Source: a virus
Direction: 5' to 3' (one strand)
Length of the DNA: 34,648 nt
Virus record (IMG/VR): IMGVR_UViG_3300011185_000005
Location: 1-34,648 of that record
The notes under the pieces were generated by a model, which had not been told where the DNA came from, ran no database searches, and was given only the letters and a program-made list of their open reading frames with translations. A program made the position numbers and the translations under genes. This document shows, one piece after another, positions 23,345-31,644 of this stretch (the stretch's first letter is position 1; each line of letters starts with the position of its first letter).

Positions 23345-24034
23345 TCAAGATTTTTGCTGATTAGGTAATTTGCCCTGCCTGGCCGCATCGAAGGCTTCTT
23401 TCAACGGTCTGTTGAGGAAGTCTTTATCAGTGTTAGAGCCAAGAGGACTTTCTTTAAGCGTGCCTTGGCCTGTACCACCCGACGTAGGTTGCTTGAATAA
23501 GAATTTATTATTCTCATCTTTCACAAAAGTATCAACGTAATCTTTAATCGAAGCACCGTCTTTGGCTACCCATTCACCATTGTCATTCCTAACAAGGCTC
23601 TTTGTAATCTCTTGAACAGCCATGTCTCTTGCACGATCTCCTCGGAAGTCCTGAGAAGATAAGAGAGCATTTACTTGGTTATCACGCGTAAGCTCAGTAT
23701 TTTTACCTCTAAGGGCAGTTAATTCAGCAGTGAGATCTTCAATCTGTTTCTCCATTGCTTCCTTATGCTTACCCTCATTCTTGAGGCTTTCAATCTCAGC
23801 TTCACGTGCCTTCTCATCACGTTTTGCAAGCTCAACTTTAAGATCCTTGTTTTTCGAATCAAGAGCATTGAGCTTGTCTTTGATATCTTTTAGCGCTTCA
23901 TCTACACGCGCATTGACATCTTCTTTTGTAAATTTAGCATCCTCATTCCCCTCAGGGGTTTTCGGAGTAGCAGGCTTTTCTTCAGGCTTATCGCCTTCGT
24001 TGTCTTTCTCTAGGCTATCTTTTTCTTCAGCCAT
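23345..24034 (-). CDS. Capsid scaffold protein
   Basis: This encodes 229 residues. The start at 24034 (MAEEKDSLEK) is chosen because AGAGGA lies six bases upstream; an in-frame extension to 24106 runs through the hairpin region and lacks a site. Composition is highly charged (Lys, Glu, Asp). A long coiled coil at about 45-125 (LKDIKDKLNALDSKNKDLKV... and MEKQIEDLTAELTAL) is typical of GP20-like phage scaffolds. The C terminus (about 180-229) is basic (NRPLKEAFDAARQGKLPNQQK), the usual capsid-binding end. It lies immediately before the major capsid gene. It should guide procapsid assembly and then leave. Confidence 0.85.
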   Translation of the reverse strand: MAEEKDSLEKDNEGDKPEEKPATPKTPEGNEDAKFTKEDVNARVDEALKDIKDKLNALDSKNKDLKVELAKRDEKAREAEIESLKNEGKHKEAMEKQIEDLTAELTALRGKNTELTRDNQVNALLSSQDFRGDRARDMAVQEITKSLVRNDNGEWVAKDGASIKDYVDTFVKDENNKFLFKQPTSGGTGQGTLKESPLGSNTDKDFLNRPLKEAFDAARQGKLPNQQKS

Positions 24035-24059
24035 ATTGTCCTCTGAGTACAACTCAATA

Positions 24060-24090
24060 AAAGGGGTTGTAAAGGTACAACCTTTACAAG
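24060..24090 (-). terminator. Hairpin between MuF-polymerase and scaffold genes
   Basis: A perfect 9-bp stem (TTGTAAAGG with CCTTTACAA, 5-base loop) is followed by CCCCTTTT on the minus strand. The T run is short and offset by four C. It could be a weak terminator or a processing hairpin that separates the long polymerase gene from the abundant scaffold and capsid messages. A second, 5-bp hairpin (CACGT/ACGTG) lies just upstream. Confidence 0.5.
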
Positions 24091-24133
24091 TAAAGTAAAA
24101 TAACACGTATAATAACGTGGGTTAATTAAACAG

Positions 24134-27100
24134 CTATCCTACACCGTACCAGTAGTAATTTCCATCAAATTCGTCAGAAACTTCTTCTAAAACATCATCA
24201 ACAGTTAGAATATCCTCTTTAGTTAAAGTCTTTCCTGCAACTTTTGATCTACCAGCTATTGGAATTAAGCCAAGCTCAATTGCTTCATTTCTATATTGAT
24301 GGTAAACATTATTAGGAAGCCCTCGCCTCTTCATCTCTTTCAACGTTTCTTCAATAACATTTATCTCCATGGTCTCCGCGTAAATCTTTTTAAGAGCACG
24401 TCGAGCTTCAAGCATATCCCCGACATTAGTAAAGAAAGCATCGTGGATGGTTGAAGTAAATTTCTTAGCCTTACGTCCCCATTGATGAAATTTCTTTACA
24501 ATCACAGCGTCATTGCTGTGGTTACCATTGACCGCATAAGCAGTCTTTGCCTTAGCCAGATCAGCAACCTCACTGATAGTACCACTTTTGTTTATGAACT
24601 GTTCCCACCATGTTGCTTCCGTTCTATCAGGGACGTCAAGAATGTTCACAATCCAATTACCATCTTTGTCTCGATATGTGAGCCTTGTTTGGTATTTCTT
24701 CGAGAAAGACTGTTCTAACACTTTACCGTCGAAATTAACCCAAGGTGCAGATGTCCACGATTTAGGTAATTTATTTGCTTTAAAAACCTCTATACCGCCA
24801 GAGACAGGAATATCAAAAGGTTCTACCTTTAAATATGTTTTACCTGTTCTTCTAGTAGTAGGTGAGTCTGTCCCTAGAAGCAGGTTAGCAAGAGTACCGT
24901 TAGGGGTCCACCCGTTGATTTTCTTAAAGAAGGCTTCACTAACAGGTTCACCAGGCTTTAGCCCTAACGCTCTAGTTACTAAAGGAGGAAGTGTATAACG
25001 CTTTCCTCTTTCACCTGTTAATTTTATTTTTGCGATTGAGACCCAATCCATTGCTGAATTAGAAGGCTTTGAATTCTCAATAAAAGCATTAGAAAGTCTA
25101 CCGAGATATTTAGTGAAGTTTTGTAAAATAGGAACTCTCTCAGCGAGATGCCCACTCATTATCTTAGCAATATTATGAAAGTCTTGAGGAGTAACGACTC
25201 TTTCATAATTCTTAGTCATCTTTTCAAGAACTTCTCTAGTATCAGGTGATAAGAAATAAAGCTCTTCCATAAGCTCATCACCAGGTGACATACCTTTATC
25301 AAAAAGGTCTTTGACTTGTTTTCTTAAGTTCATAAGTTCAGTGTAAGTATCAGGATCAAACTTTTTGTATCTAGCTGCACGTCCTGATATCTGATCTAAT
25401 ACCTTGTCTCTATCAACAGCCCTGACAACAAGAACATTAGAATCTACATCTAAAATTTTAGCTAATTTTCCTTCGACATTTAATGCGCCTGTTTTCTGTC
25501 CCGCTCCATATAGCGTGACCATATTCTGGGCCTTTGCAGCTTTCCGTAAATCTTTTTCTGATAAGCCAAGCCTCTTGTTGATTTCCTTGAAGCGTGGGTC
25601 ATTAAATGTTTCAGCAGCAATCTCGTCATAGAGTCGTCTCTTTTGATCAGTATTAACTACATTAGAGAGTTCTGCTAATTGTCGATTTCTAGTGGTAAGC
25701 GCAATAATCTGAGCACCAGAAGATGAAGCATCTTGTTCAAGCGCCAAAGCAGTACGATACTGATTAAGGGATGAAAGATCGCCTCGATTCTCAATTAAGT
25801 AATTATCAATTTTAGCTATCTCAATTGCAAATCTAAAGAATTTAGCTTGTTCTTCCGGATCTATTTCCAGCACTAATCTGTTGGTAAGTATCTCACGAAC
25901 ATCTTGTGGCTTACCATTAAGCATCTTGTTACCGATTTTAACCATCTCAGGGTGATATTTGGCTGCAATCGCTTGTCTACCTTTTATAGTTAAGCTATTG
26001 AATTTACCTTCCAAAGTATCACTAAGACCTCCTAAGAAAGCACCAATCTGATCGTTTAGGTTTTTATACCCATTGATGCCTAAAATACCTTCTTTAGCAG
26101 TATTTAAAAATGGCCTAAATGCTTCGCCAGACTGAGGACCAATAAGACCCCTATCGTAGATACGAGCCCTGTGATCAATAAATGGGTGATTAGCAAACGC
26201 CTTTCCGTTCCCTCGAAGCCATTCCATTGCTTTGAATCTTTCATAAGTATCTCCTCTAGATGCCATGTAAGTACGATAACCATTCAGATCATCATAATAC
26301 GCTGCCTTACCTTTATCATCTTTAAAGTAAAGTAAACGCATCATGAAATCATAAAAGTCAGTGTCAATCTTATATTCAGCCTGTGCTGCCCAGTTCAATG
26401 CATCTACAAATTCACCGTCTATAAAAGAATCAGGAAAATTACTAAAGCTTCTAGTAGAAGTAATTGGGATACGCGTATCATAATAGATACCGGGGGCTTC
26501 TCTGACGAAGTAGGTCTTATATCCTTTTCTAAAGTAAAGTCTTTGTGACTTACTTACAACACCTACTCTTAACCCTACTTCTACTTTTCTTGTAACCTTA
26601 GCATACTCTTGTATTCTAGGGTCAACAATTCTGAGAGTATACGCAAAAGTATCATAATAAGGTCCAAAGTAACGACCGCTCAGAGAATTCTTAAGTCTTT
26701 GTTTTTGAACACCAAATGTCTCTAATTTAAAGAATTTACTGACGTTCTTGCTTTCAAGTAAGCGCATCCCTAGTGTATACCATTCGCGCTTGCTACCGTT
26801 GTAATTTGCAAGGTTATATAAGTCTCTTCCTAGTGAAACTGCAAAGGCATCTCGATCAGGGGAGTCGGCTAATGAAAGCCTGTTAGCAAACTTAAGATAA
26901 AATTGCTGCAAATCTCTCTCAGTCATTCTTTTATATAGCTTACGCGGTATTCTTCTATCAAATACATTACGAAGCTCCAAAGCTATTTTAGGGGCAACCC
27001 TTGATTCCCACTTGTTCTTGGCTTTAATGTTACTCACTAAGCCATCAGCAAGATCATCTAATTGAGTTGCACCTAGAACAGGGTCTAAGTAGTTGTCAAG

Positions 27101-28753
27101 TTTTAATCTCTTAAGAGCATCCGACTGAGAACGTAATGCAGTTTCGATGGAATCCGAAACATTCATCACATCAAACTTAATTTGACTGTTCAAAACTGCT
27201 TTAAAGTTAATCCAAGGCTCAGGGTTCTTTCGATATCTTGTAAACACGATTCTCAGATTATCGACTATAACTGCTCTTTGGTTAACACCTAGGGTTCCCG
27301 CTAACCTCGTATTAATGTCAGTAATAAAATCTTTATCTGCTTGCTTTAGGACATCAGTCTCTTTGACTAATCGAAGATTGTTGTTCAAGACATGTGGCGC
27401 AGGCTGGTAGATTCTTGAGTCTTCATAGCGTCGAGTGACAGGGTTAAAGATCATTTGACTTTCTTGAGGAGGACTTTTAAGTACACCTGTTTGTCTGGTC
27501 TTTTTACCTTGGATTGTGATACCTCTGTAATTAGTCAGAGAGAGTGTACCACTAAGGTCACCTGCTTGCAATTTATAATACTTTGTAAGGTTAGCTGCTA
27601 ACTCACTATCACCAAGCAAATCATCTGGAGTACTTGCACCTAAATTCATCTGGTCCAATTCTTCTCTAGCTGAATCAAATTTTCTTTTGACTGTATCAGG
27701 TGTATATTTTTGAGCAGTTAATCTAGCAAGATCTCGAATACCTATTGACTGGCCATTAACATTTGTAAATTTATTTACTTCAAACTTACCTGAATTGAAG
27801 GTATCAACTGCATTTTGAGAGCCTAAATGTCTTATTTGTACCGGTGTAGGTTGTCTGAAAAGCCACTGACTATAAGTCTCCTTACTTGGGACTAGTCCGT
27901 CATAGTACGCTTTTTGTTTCTCAGTTAATCCTGCTAAGTTTCTTTGACGCACATAAGCCAGATTTTCAAGCTTAGTGAGATCATTCCAATGCTTTACAAT
28001 AGGGACTGTAGTTGAACGACACTGCCAATGCGCAGGAGGAAGAAAGTCTACTTCACCTACATTGTATATCTTACCGTCTCTGTGAATACAAATCTTAGTA
28101 GTACGGGTATCTAGTGTGGCTATGTATTGCCATCCTCGTAACGCGTCTTTATTAGCGTCATAGACTTCATGATCTGCTTGAGCGTAAACCGAAGTTGTAG
28201 CGGTTGCTACCAATGACAGAGATTGTGCCCTAGACATTTTAGTAGCACGTCCCTTACGGATATCTAGCGCGATCTCTTTAGAGTTTTGTCCTTTTGAGAT
28301 GCCTCTTCTAATTAGTTGAGAGATACGTTTACGTTCGTTATTCTCAATACCTTTCCAACCATTCTCTAGTGTATTGTTTTTATAAAGGGGTCGCTTAAGG
28401 ACGAGATCTTCAGATACTCTCCGATTAGGTCTTTGAGTGCGCCAAATGCGGCCTACTTTACTTTCAATATTCTGATAAGCAAAAGAAATCTGATTGCTTG
28501 CTAAATCCAACAGACTTTTTTTAGAAACATCTGAAAGACCTTTATACGTTTTACTCAGTTGAATGTCAATAGCACGTTGTAAGCGCTTTCTTGCAGCAGG
28601 TGTTAACTCACCTTTTTCTACAAGCTCAGCAAGCTTAACCTGGTGACTATCTAGTATCACTGACACTTTATCGCTAATACGTTTTTCGTATAGCCTTGTC
28701 ATTGCGGCCCTATCGACTATAGAGTCATAGAGCTCAGTGTTCAGATTAGACAT
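24134..28753 (-). CDS. MuF head protein fused to T7/N4-type single-subunit RNA polymerase
   Basis: This encodes 1539 residues, starting 10 bases after the portal gene with AGGTAA upstream. Residues about 130-260 match the Mu gpF/SPP1 gp7 minor head domain: 'RGWQYIATLDTRTTKICIHR' (Asp215) and PPAHWQCR (His242, Cys245). The part from about 780 on carries the single-subunit RNA polymerase core. It shows ALNWAAQAEYKI (Asn787), FANHPFIDHRARIY (Arg862, Arg864, Tyr866, as T7 Arg423/425/Tyr427), motif A DASSSGAQ (Asp1008, as T7 Asp537), motif B R-4-K-4-M-4-YG (Arg1070, Lys1074, Met1078, Tyr1082, Gly1083, as T7 627/631/635/639/640) and motif C HDAFF (His1437, Asp1438, as T7 811/812). All catalytic residues are present. 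The region 270-780 is unassigned and probably the polymerase N-terminal domain. It is likely packaged and ejected with DNA. Confidence 0.93.
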   Translation of the reverse strand: MSNLNTELYDSIVDRAAMTRLYEKRISDKVSVILDSHQVKLAELVEKGELTPAARKRLQRAIDIQLSKTYKGLSDVSKKSLLDLASNQISFAYQNIESKVGRIWRTQRPNRRVSEDLVLKRPLYKNNTLENGWKGIENNERKRISQLIRRGISKGQNSKEIALDIRKGRATKMSRAQSLSLVATATTSVYAQADHEVYDANKDALRGWQYIATLDTRTTKICIHRDGKIYNVGEVDFLPPAHWQCRSTTVPIVKHWNDLTKLENLAYVRQRNLAGLTEKQKAYYDGLVPSKETYSQWLFRQPTPVQIRHLGSQNAVDTFNSGKFEVNKFTNVNGQSIGIRDLARLTAQKYTPDTVKRKFDSAREELDQMNLGASTPDDLLGDSELAANLTKYYKLQAGDLSGTLSLTNYRGITIQGKKTRQTGVLKSPPQESQMIFNPVTRRYEDSRIYQPAPHVLNNNLRLVKETDVLKQADKDFITDINTRLAGTLGVNQRAVIVDNLRIVFTRYRKNPEPWINFKAVLNSQIKFDVMNVSDSIETALRSQSDALKRLKLDNYLDPVLGATQLDDLADGLVSNIKAKNKWESRVAPKIALELRNVFDRRIPRKLYKRMTERDLQQFYLKFANRLSLADSPDRDAFAVSLGRDLYNLANYNGSKREWYTLGMRLLESKNVSKFFKLETFGVQKQRLKNSLSGRYFGPYYDTFAYTLRIVDPRIQEYAKVTRKVEVGLRVGVVSKSQRLYFRKGYKTYFVREAPGIYYDTRIPITSTRSFSNFPDSFIDGEFVDALNWAAQAEYKIDTDFYDFMMRLLYFKDDKGKAAYYDDLNGYRTYMASRGDTYERFKAMEWLRGNGKAFANHPFIDHRARIYDRGLIGPQSGEAFRPFLNTAKEGILGINGYKNLNDQIGAFLGGLSDTLEGKFNSLTIKGRQAIAAKYHPEMVKIGNKMLNGKPQDVREILTNRLVLEIDPEEQAKFFRFAIEIAKIDNYLIENRGDLSSLNQYRTALALEQDASSSGAQIIALTTRNRQLAELSNVVNTDQKRRLYDEIAAETFNDPRFKEINKRLGLSEKDLRKAAKAQNMVTLYGAGQKTGALNVEGKLAKILDVDSNVLVVRAVDRDKVLDQISGRAARYKKFDPDTYTELMNLRKQVKDLFDKGMSPGDELMEELYFLSPDTREVLEKMTKNYERVVTPQDFHNIAKIMSGHLAERVPILQNFTKYLGRLSNAFIENSKPSNSAMDWVSIAKIKLTGERGKRYTLPPLVTRALGLKPGEPVSEAFFKKINGWTPNGTLANLLLGTDSPTTRRTGKTYLKVEPFDIPVSGGIEVFKANKLPKSWTSAPWVNFDGKVLEQSFSKKYQTRLTYRDKDGNWIVNILDVPDRTEATWWEQFINKSGTISEVADLAKAKTAYAVNGNHSNDAVIVKKFHQWGRKAKKFTSTIHDAFFTNVGDMLEARRALKKIYAETMEINVIEETLKEMKRRGLPNNVYHQYRNEAIELGLIPIAGRSKVAGKTLTKEDILTVDDVLEEVSDEFDGNYYWYGVG

Positions 28754-28763
28754 TTAAGTTACC

Positions 28764-30314
28764 TCATAAGGTATCCACAAAATCGAGATTCGGTTTGGGA
28801 TTGATAGGGTTTGTTTCGTCTTCGACCATCTCTTCTTTACCCTTAGCATCATCATAATCGCCAGGAATAAGGTCATTTTGTTTGACAATAAGGAGCCACA
28901 AGGAACGCGGAATATACCCTGCCTCGTACCATTCGGTAACAAGACGTAGCCAATCTGCTCCAAGAGGAATCGGATTGAAGTCGGAAGACAATGTAAAATT
29001 AACATCCCCTGGCTCGAGATCTAATTTATATTTCCAGGATATCATTGTAGCGATAATATTCTTAATAGTATCACTAGTCTTAACATTAAGAGAACCTAAT
29101 TGTGCATTTTGAGACGCATTCCTGATTTCAAGTGCAACACCTGACTGTTCTACTTCAGGAGATAACATCCTAACCCCAAGCTTAGCCATCTCTTCAATAT
29201 TAGCCGAAATAGCCTTTTCCATGTCATTAAGGGAATCAGTAGGAGTTCTTAAAGTCTCTATTTCATCTTCTTTACCAATTTTAAGCCACGACCCTAACCC
29301 TGCATCTACGAGAGCATCGAAGTCCTCATCATTCATATCAGACTTCACAATTGGGGTATAAGTAGCTGCACCGTATAAAAGATGATTACGTCTACTGAGC
29401 TTGTTATAGAGGGCTACTTCTTTATTGACAAGTGTTAAGATTATCGGCTTATTAGGCTTCATATCACCATTTAGAGGCCAAACAGGGATATATTGTAGTG
29501 CTTCCCCATTTACTCTATAATGAATTACTTCGCCACGTTGCTTAAAGTGCTTCTCAGCATTTTCAGGATCTTTCTCTTTCTTCCTTCCTGCGATTACATT
29601 AATGTTTGTCTCTTTATTTTCTCTCTCAAAAACTCTTACTTGATAGTCACCCTTTTTATTTAATTCATGAACCCAAACTGTCTCTACATAGTCAGGATGG
29701 AATTCATTTTCACCTTCTTTTTCTATAAGACCTTTTACAATAATTCTTGTAAGAGCCTTTTCGCCACGTTTATTTTTCCCAAATCGCCAATTGATTACTG
29801 TTTCAGCGGGCCAAAGGACTGGATAAGGACAAGCAGGAATATCTTCCCCATCCTCCTCGTCGGCTATAGAAGGCATGTCTAAATGTATCCATGTACTGCC
29901 TGTCTGTAACTCTTCCCATAATGCTTCATCTAGAAAGGACATGAGCGGTCTACTGTCTTCCGCAAAATCATTCAAGATCCAATTAGCAGCTTCAGGAGGA
30001 ATCTTATCGCCTAGTTCTAAGGAAGGTGCCTTACGAAGTAACCCACCAACCATCATTTTAGTGAATTCAGACACAATACCCGGAAGTTCAGCTTCACCTT
30101 GATACAGTAGATACTGTTCAACCGTCATCTTAGGTGAAAAGGGAAGAAGTAAAGCTTTTAAATTAGGTGCGCTAGTGGCTACATCATATGCCTTAGCTTC
30201 CTCTTCACCGCCGCAAACTGCTCTAGTCTTTTTCCAAATAGGATAGACTGATAAGTATTCAGCATTTGGGTCTGAAACTGTTCTTTGTTTGTCTACAGCG
30301 TTTTTAGTGACCAT
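28764..30314 (-). CDS. Portal protein, DUF4055-type
   Basis: This encodes 516 residues. The N terminus fits the DUF4055 portal group: NAEYLSVYPIWKKTRAVCGG near 18-37, an LxxF....YxxYxxxAELPG region, then MMVGGLLRKAP near 87-97. A Trp-rich segment (NWRFGKNKRGEKALTRIIVKG) and the helix-rich stem/crown (SANIEEMAKLGVRMLSPEVE...RNASQNAQLGSLNVKTSDTI) follow. The portal forms the dodecameric DNA gate, initiates head assembly and binds MuF proteins. One base separates its ATG from the previous stop (TAAaATG), with AAGGGC as ribosome binding site. The next gene encodes the MuF-polymerase fusion. Confidence 0.9.
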   Translation of the reverse strand: MVTKNAVDKQRTVSDPNAEYLSVYPIWKKTRAVCGGEEEAKAYDVATSAPNLKALLLPFSPKMTVEQYLLYQGEAELPGIVSEFTKMMVGGLLRKAPSLELGDKIPPEAANWILNDFAEDSRPLMSFLDEALWEELQTGSTWIHLDMPSIADEEDGEDIPACPYPVLWPAETVINWRFGKNKRGEKALTRIIVKGLIEKEGENEFHPDYVETVWVHELNKKGDYQVRVFERENKETNINVIAGRKKEKDPENAEKHFKQRGEVIHYRVNGEALQYIPVWPLNGDMKPNKPIILTLVNKEVALYNKLSRRNHLLYGAATYTPIVKSDMNDEDFDALVDAGLGSWLKIGKEDEIETLRTPTDSLNDMEKAISANIEEMAKLGVRMLSPEVEQSGVALEIRNASQNAQLGSLNVKTSDTIKNIIATMISWKYKLDLEPGDVNFTLSSDFNPIPLGADWLRLVTEWYEAGYIPRSLWLLIVKQNDLIPGDYDDAKGKEEMVEDETNPINPKPNLDFVDTL

Positions 30315-30315
30315 T

Positions 30316-30579
30316 TTAGCCCTTCAAATTCTTGTTGAACTCCGAGATAGTCCCTGTAAAGACGCGTCCAGTTACCATATTTCGGCAATCAAAACGACCA
30401 TCTTCTGCCTCTACTATGTTCCAATTGGAAGGAACGCGTTCAGCAGGGTCCATTGGAGGACTATGAGCAACCTTCCCTTCAGAGGGATCTGCTACTTTCT
30501 TTTCAGATTCGTTCTCTTTACCAGTTACGTTTACATCCGCTTCAGTCACTTTAGTAGTACTGTTAGGAGTCTTGGGCAT
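30316..30579 (-). CDS. Small hypothetical protein before portal
   Basis: This encodes 87 residues. The first half is low-complexity and charged (Lys, Glu, Ser, Thr, Pro) and probably disordered. The second half (about 48-87) is a compact segment with VPSNWNIVEAEDGRFDCRNMVTGRVFTG, a beta-like fold including one Cys. AAGGAA precedes the ATG. It is the first gene after the terminator and hairpin upstream of the head operon and is separated from the portal gene by one base. A portal-associated or head-accessory role is suggested by position only. No family was recognised. Confidence 0.7.
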   Translation of the reverse strand: MPKTPNSTTKVTEADVNVTGKENESEKKVADPSEGKVAHSPPMDPAERVPSNWNIVEAEDGRFDCRNMVTGRVFTGTISEFNKNLKG

Positions 30580-30628
30580 GTTTATTCCTTGTTGTGATTT
30601 TCATTAAAGTTAGTAAGAACCTAGACCG

Positions 30629-30643
30629 CCGAGATGGTCTCGG
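30629..30643 (-). promoter_or_regulatory. 6-bp, 3-nt-loop hairpin, possible virion-polymerase promoter
   Basis: The sequence CCGAGA-TGG-TCTCGG (plus strand, which is the template for leftward transcripts) is a perfect GC-rich 6-bp stem with a 3-base loop whose centre is G. N4 virion RNA polymerase recognises template-strand hairpins of 5-7 bp with a 3-base loop and a central purine. It lies 50 bases upstream of the first head gene and downstream of a terminator. Assignment is inference, since only one copy was found. Confidence 0.35.
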
Positions 30644-30677
30644 ATTTTGAAACTATCACGACGGCCCAGGTCTTTTG

Positions 30678-30701
30678 AAAAACGCTGACAGGGGTTGTCA
30701 G
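30678..30701 (-). terminator. Intrinsic terminator after PAS gene
   Basis: CTGACA-ACCCC-TGTCAG (minus strand, 6-bp stem, 5-base loop) is followed by CG and five T. The first arm overlaps the stop codon of the PAS gene. It separates the accessory block from the head operon. Confidence 0.8.
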
Positions 30702-31486
30702 GGAAGCCCCTGCGGTATACTTCGGTAGATCGCGCTATACCCAGTTGCTTGTACACCGCATATATACGCGTTACCATATCCCGCATCTACATAAAACTTC
30801 CAAAAGGTTTCAGTAATATAATTGCCTTCAAAGTCTATTACGTCTTCTTGAACAATTAAAGATGCTTTGCTGAGATAGACAGAAAGATCATTAAGATAAA
30901 ACGCTTTAGCAATTTTATTAGGAAATACCTCAAAGTCAGTTTTACCTTGATAAAATTCTTTTGTTATACCATACGCTACCCGATAGTGGTCATTGATGTG
31001 TATATTTATAAACCTAATAGCTAGGTCGTCTTTGCCGTTTATATCAGCTATATCATAATCACCATCAACCTTAATGTTCTCGTTATCTTGTACATCTTTG
31101 CACCAAGAAGGCGCTGGTATAGCGTTTAGAAGATTTTTAAGAGTATATAAAGGTGTAATAGAATCACGCGAAGTATACTGTAATCGTAACACTGCAAATT
31201 CTAATTGAGTTTCTCTTAATGCTTTTCTCAAACTTTCTAATTTAGAGTTATTCTCAACTATTATGGCTCGCGTCTCTCTTTCGTTTTCTACTTTAATTTT
31301 CAGTATTTGTTCAGCATGTCTAGAATTTGCTTGAATTGCATCTAGGTATAGCTTTTGAGTTAACCCTGCCCAACCTATCAAGGCTGTAATCACTAAGCCT
31401 ATACTAGCTTTAAATAGGTTGGTGAAGACAGGATGCGTAGTCCAATAAGTTTCATTTGAACTAGATTCGTCTTCTTTGTTTGACAT
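30698..31486 (-). CDS. Membrane-anchored PAS-domain protein
   Basis: This encodes 262 residues. One membrane span lies at about 24-46 (SIGLVITALIGWAGL core), then a coiled coil at about 50-105 rich in Glu and Leu, then a PAS-like domain at about 112-248. The PAS call rests on NLLNAIPAPSWCKD, an insert with Asp/Gly residues, INDHYRVAYGITKEFYQGKTDFEVFP (a classic PAS helix and turn: YG...Y.GKTDFEVFP), and NYITETFWKFYV strands. No kinase, GGDEF or DNA-binding output domain follows, so the sensor must signal through the coiled coil or a partner. AAGGAAAC precedes the ATG. Such anchored PAS sensors are typical of bacterial signalling and unusual in phages. Confidence 0.72.
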   Translation of the reverse strand: MSNKEDESSSNETYWTTHPVFTNLFKASIGLVITALIGWAGLTQKLYLDAIQANSRHAEQILKIKVENERETRAIIVENNSKLESLRKALRETQLEFAVLRLQYTSRDSITPLYTLKNLLNAIPAPSWCKDVQDNENIKVDGDYDIADINGKDDLAIRFINIHINDHYRVAYGITKEFYQGKTDFEVFPNKIAKAFYLNDLSVYLSKASLIVQEDVIDFEGNYITETFWKFYVDAGYGNAYICGVQATGYSAIYRSIPQGLP

Positions 31487-31513
31487 AATCGTTTCCTTAT
31501 GTTTATAAGAAAC

Positions 31514-31614
31514 GAGATGCTATAAAGGCCCTTTACCCCCATCTCACAAATAAGCTCTATTGTATTTAGTAGGCTCTCGCCTTTACGTATATTTAAATTC
31601 AGAGGGGCTTATTT
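31514..31614 (-). other. Structured leader or small-RNA-like region
   Basis: Two nested elements lie upstream of the PAS gene. One pairs AAATAAGC with GCTTATTT (31548-31555 with 31607-31614), extended by TCT/AGA past a 3-base bulge, and encloses an AGGC-GAGA-GCCT tetraloop hairpin (31571-31582 region). The other pairs GAGATG with CATCTC (31514-31519 with 31540-31545) around a TAAAGG/CCTTTA palindrome. No gene fits the 158-base gap. Riboregulation is inference. Confidence 0.45.
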
Positions 31615-31644
31615 TTTACTAGTCCACCTACTGCCTTCTTAATT

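Noticed and set aside
24035-24106. 24-residue extension of the scaffold protein
   Set aside because: It runs through the intergenic hairpin and lacks a ribosome binding site; ATG 24034 has AGAGGA.
24110-24115. TATAAT on the plus strand as a rightward promoter
   Set aside because: No matching -35 element and no plus-strand gene follow; it is part of a small AT-rich inverted repeat.
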